Shown here piece after piece: positions 41,702-44,824 of a stretch of DNA of 44,824 bases. Position numbers and translations under genes: made by a program. Each line of letters opens with the position of its first letter. Positions within the stretch are counted from its first letter, which is position 1. The DNA comes from Bacilli bacterium (GTDB taxonomy: Bacteria; Bacillota_I; Bacilli_A; RFN20; CAG-826). Under the pieces are notes generated by a model that was not told where the DNA came from, did no database searches, and was given only the letters and a program-made list of their open reading frames with translations. The stretch spans positions 1 to 44,824 of the forward strand of contig JAILBR010000062.1 in NCBI GenBank assembly GCA_024680795.1. The letters run 5' to 3'.

Positions 41702-41741
41702 TTATTACTTTTCTATAAAATTATAATCAACTTAGTTGATT
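41702..41741 (-). promoter_or_regulatory. Promoter/operator upstream of flavin reductase and element copy 2
   Basis: On the minus strand TTGATT, a 17-base spacer and TAATAA (41702-41707) form a candidate promoter. Its -35 box lies in a palindrome (AATCAACT-T-AGTTGATT, 41725-41741) that is also the left end of the repeat element. Confidence 0.45.
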
Positions 41742-41951
41742 AGAAATATAAATATATAAAAAAAATAAAATTTTTTGGTCATAAAATCGAAAAAAATCAC
41801 TATTTGTTTTATGAGAGGAGATATTTTTCTTCTCTAAATCCTGCCTACAGGGTGAGAGCCTTGTAAGTGGGTGGTCTTCGTATGTTTCTCCCACCATTCC
41901 GCAAAGTCTTAAGCAAATAACTGAAAGGTAGGAAGGAAGGGGGTAGATAAG

Positions 41952-42014
41952 ATGGATGAAATATTCCTTATTATCATTTTACTAGTGGTAATCCTTCTAA
42001 TAAAAAAAGGCTAG
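41952..42014 (+). CDS. 20-residue hydrophobic peptide, candidate type I toxin
   Basis: The frame encodes MDEIFLIIILLVVILLIKKG: an acidic start, a 14-residue hydrophobic core (Ile, Leu, Val and one Phe) and a Lys-Lys-Gly end. That is enough for one short membrane helix. AGGAAGGGGG lies eight bases upstream of ATG. The same 20 codons occur in copy 1 with a single-base deletion, so the frame was under coding use. Size and composition resemble type I toxins such as Ibs, Fst or AapA, although I see no clear sequence match. A convergent antisense RNA overlaps its last codons. Synthesis is probably blocked by the leader fold and by the antisense RNA. It could also be a small regulatory membrane peptide. 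Confidence 0.65.
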   Translation: MDEIFLIIILLVVILLIKKG

Positions 42015-42072
42015 TGATTAACAACCACTAACCATAACCCTTTAAAGAAGCGTACATCAGTTATACTCTTCT
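42001..42072 (-). ncRNA. Candidate antisense antitoxin RNA, copy 2
   Basis: On the minus strand TG-A-TATAAT (42080-42085) predicts a start near 42072. The RNA contains GTACGCTTCT and ends at a hairpin (GGTTAGTG with CACTAGCC, one mismatch) followed by seven T's, which are the complement of the Lys-Lys codons. It is fully complementary to the peptide mRNA end and downstream region. Confidence 0.6.
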
Positions 42073-42110
42073 TATATATATTATATCACGAATATTGTAG
42101 AAGAAGAATG

Positions 42111-42149
42111 AACAAATTAAGCGATAAATCGCTTAAAATCAAATTTGTT
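42111..42149. other. Compound hairpin between element copy 2 and DUF3800
   Basis: AACAAATT pairs with AATTTGTT on the outside, and AAGCGAT-AA-ATCGCTT forms a perfect inner stem. Its purpose is unclear; on the minus strand T-rich sequence follows, so it could stop leftward transcription. Confidence 0.45.
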
Positions 42150-42207
42150 GTTGCGTGGCATCCTAGTAAAAGTTATTATTATAGGGCAGATACATTGTAT
42201 GCTGTAT

Positions 42208-42288
42208 ACCTGATTAGCCGAATTAACGTTTAAGTGATCTATAAGGTCATCGGCATTGGGGAAGCCACGGAAAGGTGGCTTTTTATTT
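42208..42288 (+). promoter_or_regulatory. Folded leader and terminator directly before DUF3800
   Basis: GCCGA (near 42217) pairs with TCGGC (near 42250) around a small hairpin TGATC-TATAA-GGTCA. It is followed by a terminator (AAGCCAC 42262-42268, GTGGCTT 42275-42281, T-run to 42287) one base before ATG 42289. AAAGGTGG, the only ribosome-binding candidate, lies in the 3' arm. This may be an attenuator, or the end of a separate small RNA. Confidence 0.5.
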
Positions 42289-43029
42289 ATGACAATTTAC
42301 ATTTATTCAGATGAATCAGGTACATTCGATTATATTCATAACGAATTCTTTGTTTTTGGTGGGTTAATATGTTTTGATAGACGAAACAAAATTGATATCA
42401 CTAGAAAATATTCGCACGCGGAAAAATCATTAAGAATAAATAAGGAAAAAGGAGACAAAGAACTTAAGGCATCAAACATATCTAATGCAAGCAAAGGCAA
42501 ATTATATCGATGCTTAAATGGGGCGTATAAATTTTGTGTAGTAATCAAGCAAAAAGAAGTAAATAAGAAAGTATATGATAATAAGAAGCATAAACAAAGA
42601 TATCTAGATTACGCCTATAAAATAGTTTTAAAGAAGTGCATGGAGTTACTAATAAAAAGTGAAAAGATAATTCCATATGATGTACGTATCATTTTTGTTA
42701 ACGCTGATGAACATTCGACAGCAACAGATGGGGTTTATGAATTAAGAGAAAATCTCTTAAACGAGTTTAAAAACGGAACCTTCAACTTAACTTGGGATGT
42801 CCATTATAAGCCTATATTTCCAAGATTAAAAATAGTGGATGTCAAGTTTTGTAATTCGTCTACAACTTATTTAATTAGAGCAGCAGATATCATCGCTAAT
42901 CACTGCTATCATAAGGTTCTCTCTAATAATGGAATAATTGAAGAAGAGAGAAACATGTTTGTCTATTATTTGCCGAGCAATTTGATGGGTAGTGGTGGGT
43001 TAGAATACTTTGATAATTATTTGTCCTAA
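42289..43029 (+). CDS. DUF3800 protein
   Basis: The protein has 246 residues. DUF3800 signatures are clear: the N-terminal IYSDESGTFD with conserved acidic residues, FFVFGGLI, and the C-terminal IRAADIIANHCY. The family is predicted to have an RNase H-like fold and is often found in phage, plasmid and defence neighbourhoods; its activity is unknown. ATG 42289 is chosen because an in-frame TTG at 42256 lies in the terminator region. It sits next to the toxin-like element, suggesting a small accessory insertion between the conserved operons. Confidence 0.83.
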   Translation: MTIYIYSDESGTFDYIHNEFFVFGGLICFDRRNKIDITRKYSHAEKSLRINKEKGDKELKASNISNASKGKLYRCLNGAYKFCVVIKQKEVNKKVYDNKKHKQRYLDYAYKIVLKKCMELLIKSEKIIPYDVRIIFVNADEHSTATDGVYELRENLLNEFKNGTFNLTWDVHYKPIFPRLKIVDVKFCNSSTTYLIRAADIIANHCYHKVLSNNGIIEEERNMFVYYLPSNLMGSGGLEYFDNYLS

Positions 43030-43048
43030 TATTTTCTTATATTTGTGT

Positions 43049-43070
43049 TATAATATTACTCAAGAGTAAT
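43049..43070 (+). promoter_or_regulatory. -10 box with overlapping palindrome
   Basis: TG-T-TATAAT (43049-43054) is followed by ATTACTC-AA-GAGTAAT (43055-43070), which covers the predicted start site. It is a likely operator for the membrane protein gene. Confidence 0.55.
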
Positions 43071-43073
43071 CTT

Positions 43074-43643
43074 ATGGCAAAAATGAAAACAGAAACTAAG
43101 GTCAAACTCATCTATGCAGGTGAATTGGCTGTTATTGCAATTATTGCAATTGTGATTGGCGTTTTGAAATTGACTGGCGTTATCACCACCAAACCTATTA
43201 GACTACTTATCTATAACATTATCACTTTTGTTGGTGGCTTATGGTTTATCGTTGATTTAATTTGGACACTTAAAAGCGAAAAAAGAAGAAAGAAATCTTC
43301 CTTGCTTGATAAAGTGTGTGTAATTCCAATCAGTGCTTATCTTTTATTCTTTGATATCTACTGCTTTATGTATAAAGCACAGGGCATCGAAGTTAATGAT
43401 ATGTTAGTTAGAATCAGTGTTGGTGTTGTTCTACTTTATGTCGGTGTTTTATATACCTTCCAAGCTATCTATCATTATAGTCATCCTGTGCCAATGCTTA
43501 TCGAAGCAATCGAAGAAGCTAGAAAAATGGATGAGGAAGCCGCTAATCCAAATAGCGATGAGCAAATAGAAGAAAAACCAATCGAAAATGATTCTTCTTT
43601 AGAAGAAAATAAAGAACCAGAAAAAGAAAATATCGATGCCTAG
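43074..43643 (+). CDS. Four-helix membrane protein with acidic tail
   Basis: The protein has 189 residues: a Lys-rich start, four hydrophobic segments (about 12-36, 42-66, 80-100 and 108-132) and a 45-residue acidic tail rich in Glu, Asn and Asp. I recognise no family. The short leader carries a palindrome instead of a ribosome-binding site. Confidence 0.6.
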   Translation: MAKMKTETKVKLIYAGELAVIAIIAIVIGVLKLTGVITTKPIRLLIYNIITFVGGLWFIVDLIWTLKSEKRRKKSSLLDKVCVIPISAYLLFFDIYCFMYKAQGIEVNDMLVRISVGVVLLYVGVLYTFQAIYHYSHPVPMLIEAIEEARKMDEEAANPNSDEQIEEKPIENDSSLEENKEPEKENIDA

Positions 43644-43670
43644 TGTATCTAATTTTTTGTTAAAAATAGT

Positions 43671-43698
43671 TTGACATTATTATAAAAAAGCATATTAT
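43671..43698 (+). promoter_or_regulatory. Promoter of GT8 gene
   Basis: TTGACA (43671-43676, consensus), a 16-base spacer and TATTAT (43693-43698). The inverted repeat AGCAT/ATGCT (43689-43706) covers the -10 box. Confidence 0.75.
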
Positions 43699-43731
43699 GT
43701 AATGCTTAGCTATATGAAAGGAGATGATTAT

Positions 43732-44824
43732 ATGGCTAAATACAAAACAAAAGTACCAGTCTTCTTCACAGTCGATGATAACTACATTCCATACTTATCT
43801 ATCGCCTTAAAAAGTTTGATTGATCATTCAAAGAAAATTAATAAATATGATATCTACGTCGTCCATGATGAACTTTTAGCGCAAAGTAAAAAGATTATTA
43901 GAGATCTCATAAAAGGTCACGAGAATTTTACAGTTAAATTCTTCAATGTCTCATTAAGATTACAAGAACTCTCTATTAAATTGGACGTCCGTGACTACTA
44001 TACATCTAGTACATATTATCGTTTATTTTTACCAGAATTATTCCCTTTAATTAATAAAGCCTTATATATCGATAGTGATGTCGTTTTAAGAAGCGATGTT
44101 GCAAATTTATTTGCAACTGAATTAGGAGACAACTTATTAGGTGTTGTTCCTGATGCTTCTGTCCAACTCATTCCTGAATTCCAACAATATGTCACACAAG
44201 TCATTGGCATGCCTTATCAAGATTATTTCAATGCTGGTGTGCTTGTTATGAACTTTAAGGCATTAAGAGAGTTCGGATTAGAAAAGAAATCGATTAAATT
44301 ATTAAAACATGTAACCTTAAAAGTTGCACAAGACCAAGATATTTTGAACTGGTTAACCAAGGGAAGAGTGACATTCGTTGATCCAAAATGGAACGTCATG
44401 CCTTTAGGAGAAAAAGTTGATAATCCTAAACTTGTTCACTATAACTTAATCTTCAAACCATGGAAACACGAAAACATCATGTATGAAGAATACTTCTGGG
44501 ATGTTGCAAGTAAATTAAATTTAACTGTTTTCTTACTCGGACAACTTCATATGATTCCTAAAGAATATAAAGAAAAAGATTTCTTAGGCGTCGAAATGGT
44601 TAAAAAACTATGTTTAGAAGAGTGTAAGAAAGCTGATACATATTACGCTTATCTCCGTAAAGGCGATAAGAAAGAAGAAAAACGTGTTAGAGAAAAGAAT
44701 CCATTGCTAGTTAGCGATGAAGAATTACAAAATATTCAAATTCCTCAAAACTCTCAACGCGCCGCTATCTTAGAAAAGATTAAAGTTTTAGAAGCAGAAG
44801 GCAAATTTGATCAAGATGTTGAGG
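43732..44824 (+). CDS. Family 8 glycosyltransferase, 3' end outside window
   Basis: 364 residues are visible before the window ends. AAAGGAG lies eight bases before ATG. The fold is GT8: PVFFTVDDNYIPYLSIALKSL at the start, YYRLFLPELFP, the metal-binding DSD in KALYIDSDVVL (about 114), DYFNAGVLVMN, QDQDILNWL and VHYNLIFKPW. It should transfer a sugar from a UDP donor with retention of configuration, most likely onto a cell-surface glycan. About 120 residues after the catalytic domain are Lys/Glu rich and continue beyond the edge. Confidence 0.9.
   Translation, partial: MAKYKTKVPVFFTVDDNYIPYLSIALKSLIDHSKKINKYDIYVVHDELLAQSKKIIRDLIKGHENFTVKFFNVSLRLQELSIKLDVRDYYTSSTYYRLFLPELFPLINKALYIDSDVVLRSDVANLFATELGDNLLGVVPDASVQLIPEFQQYVTQVIGMPYQDYFNAGVLVMNFKALREFGLEKKSIKLLKHVTLKVAQDQDILNWLTKGRVTFVDPKWNVMPLGEKVDNPKLVHYNLIFKPWKHENIMYEEYFWDVASKLNLTVFLLGQLHMIPKEYKEKDFLGVEMVKKLCLEECKKADTYYAYLRKGDKKEEKRVREKNPLLVSDEELQNIQIPQNSQRAAILEKIKVLEAEGKFDQDVE

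Larger units (their letters stand above)
41725..42088 (+). repeat. Intergenic element copy 2 (type I toxin-antitoxin-like, intact)
   Basis: Second copy of the element at 1621-1985, same orientation, with all parts intact. The palindrome is followed at about 25 bases by the shared AT-rich start. The leader stem is TCCTGCCT (41839-41846) with AGGTAGGA (41926-41933), where the C-to-T change against copy 1 keeps a G-U pair. GTATGTTTCT (41880-41889) can pair over 10 bp with AGAAGCGTAC (42046-42055), again conserved through a wobble change. Confidence 0.82.

Noticed and set aside
42150-42288. SRP RNA, tmRNA, 6S RNA or RNase P RNA
   Set aside because: Signature sequences (the GGAAG loop context of SRP, the tRNA-like end of tmRNA, the P4 of RNase P) are not present.
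1-44824. tRNA or rRNA genes
   Set aside because: No GGTTCRANYCC T-loop with matching acceptor stem and no rRNA signature was found by eye on either strand; tRNAscan-SE would settle it.

Overview
The window looks like chromosome of a low-GC, AT-rich Bacillota (Bacilli-type) bacterium, probably an uncultured gut or animal-associated lineage allied to Mollicutes/Erysipelotrichia. The evidence is the operon order rimP-nusA-ylxR-infB-rbfA-truB-ribF-rpsO, a short IF2, a HrcA/CIRCE-controlled htpG, AsnA, TrhP-type U32 proteins, a BspA-like leucine-rich repeat and LicD. TGA is a real stop (at 7250 and 16043), so this is the standard bacterial code, not the Mycoplasma code. The lineage is inference; no rRNA or tRNA gene was found.

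Layout. 1-6.0 kb: the end of a modular extracellular protein, copy 1 of a 365-bp intergenic element, a secreted AmyE-like alpha-amylase lipoprotein and a divergent AraC regulator. 6.1-10 kb: a three-gene signalling operon, namely a STAS domain fused to an APH-type kinase, a membrane SpoIIE/RsbU phosphatase carrying an RsbW-like ATPase domain, and a membrane-anchored XRE protein. 10-17.2 kb: GDPD, a sugar-type MFS transporter, a NagD-like phosphatase, AsnA, a cytoplasmic GH13 enzyme and a TrhP pair for tRNA hydroxylation. 17.3-19.8 kb: a tandem-GNAT protein translationally coupled to a TIR protein with a methyltransferase-like C-terminus. 19.9-29.7 kb: pyruvate kinase, a LytS-type kinase with a winged-helix regulator, a TerB/transglutaminase/TerB cluster, an HAD phosphatase, a Sel1 protein, a membrane LRR protein and LicD. 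29.8-40.1 kb: htpG, a 75-residue orphan behind a folded leader, then the translation operon with two unfamiliar genes inserted. 40.2-44.8 kb: a third TerB protein, a flavin reductase, copy 2 of the intergenic element, DUF3800, a small membrane protein and a truncated GT8 glycosyltransferase.

The most interesting object is the 365-bp element (1621-1985 and 41725-42088). Copy 2 encodes an intact 20-residue hydrophobic peptide behind a strong Shine-Dalgarno site. A convergent antisense RNA has its own TATAAT box and a terminator overlapping the end of the peptide gene. The leader can sequester the Shine-Dalgarno site, and it can pair 10 bp with the 3' region; both pairings survive base changes between copies. 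Copy 1 carries the same gene broken by one missing base. This is the layout of a type I toxin-antitoxin locus, and I do not recognise the family. Other points of interest are the STAS-kinase module, the GNAT/TIR-methyltransferase pair, an attenuator ahead of rimP, several near-leaderless promoters, and a 9-mer (GAAGCGTAC) shared by four unrelated leader regions.
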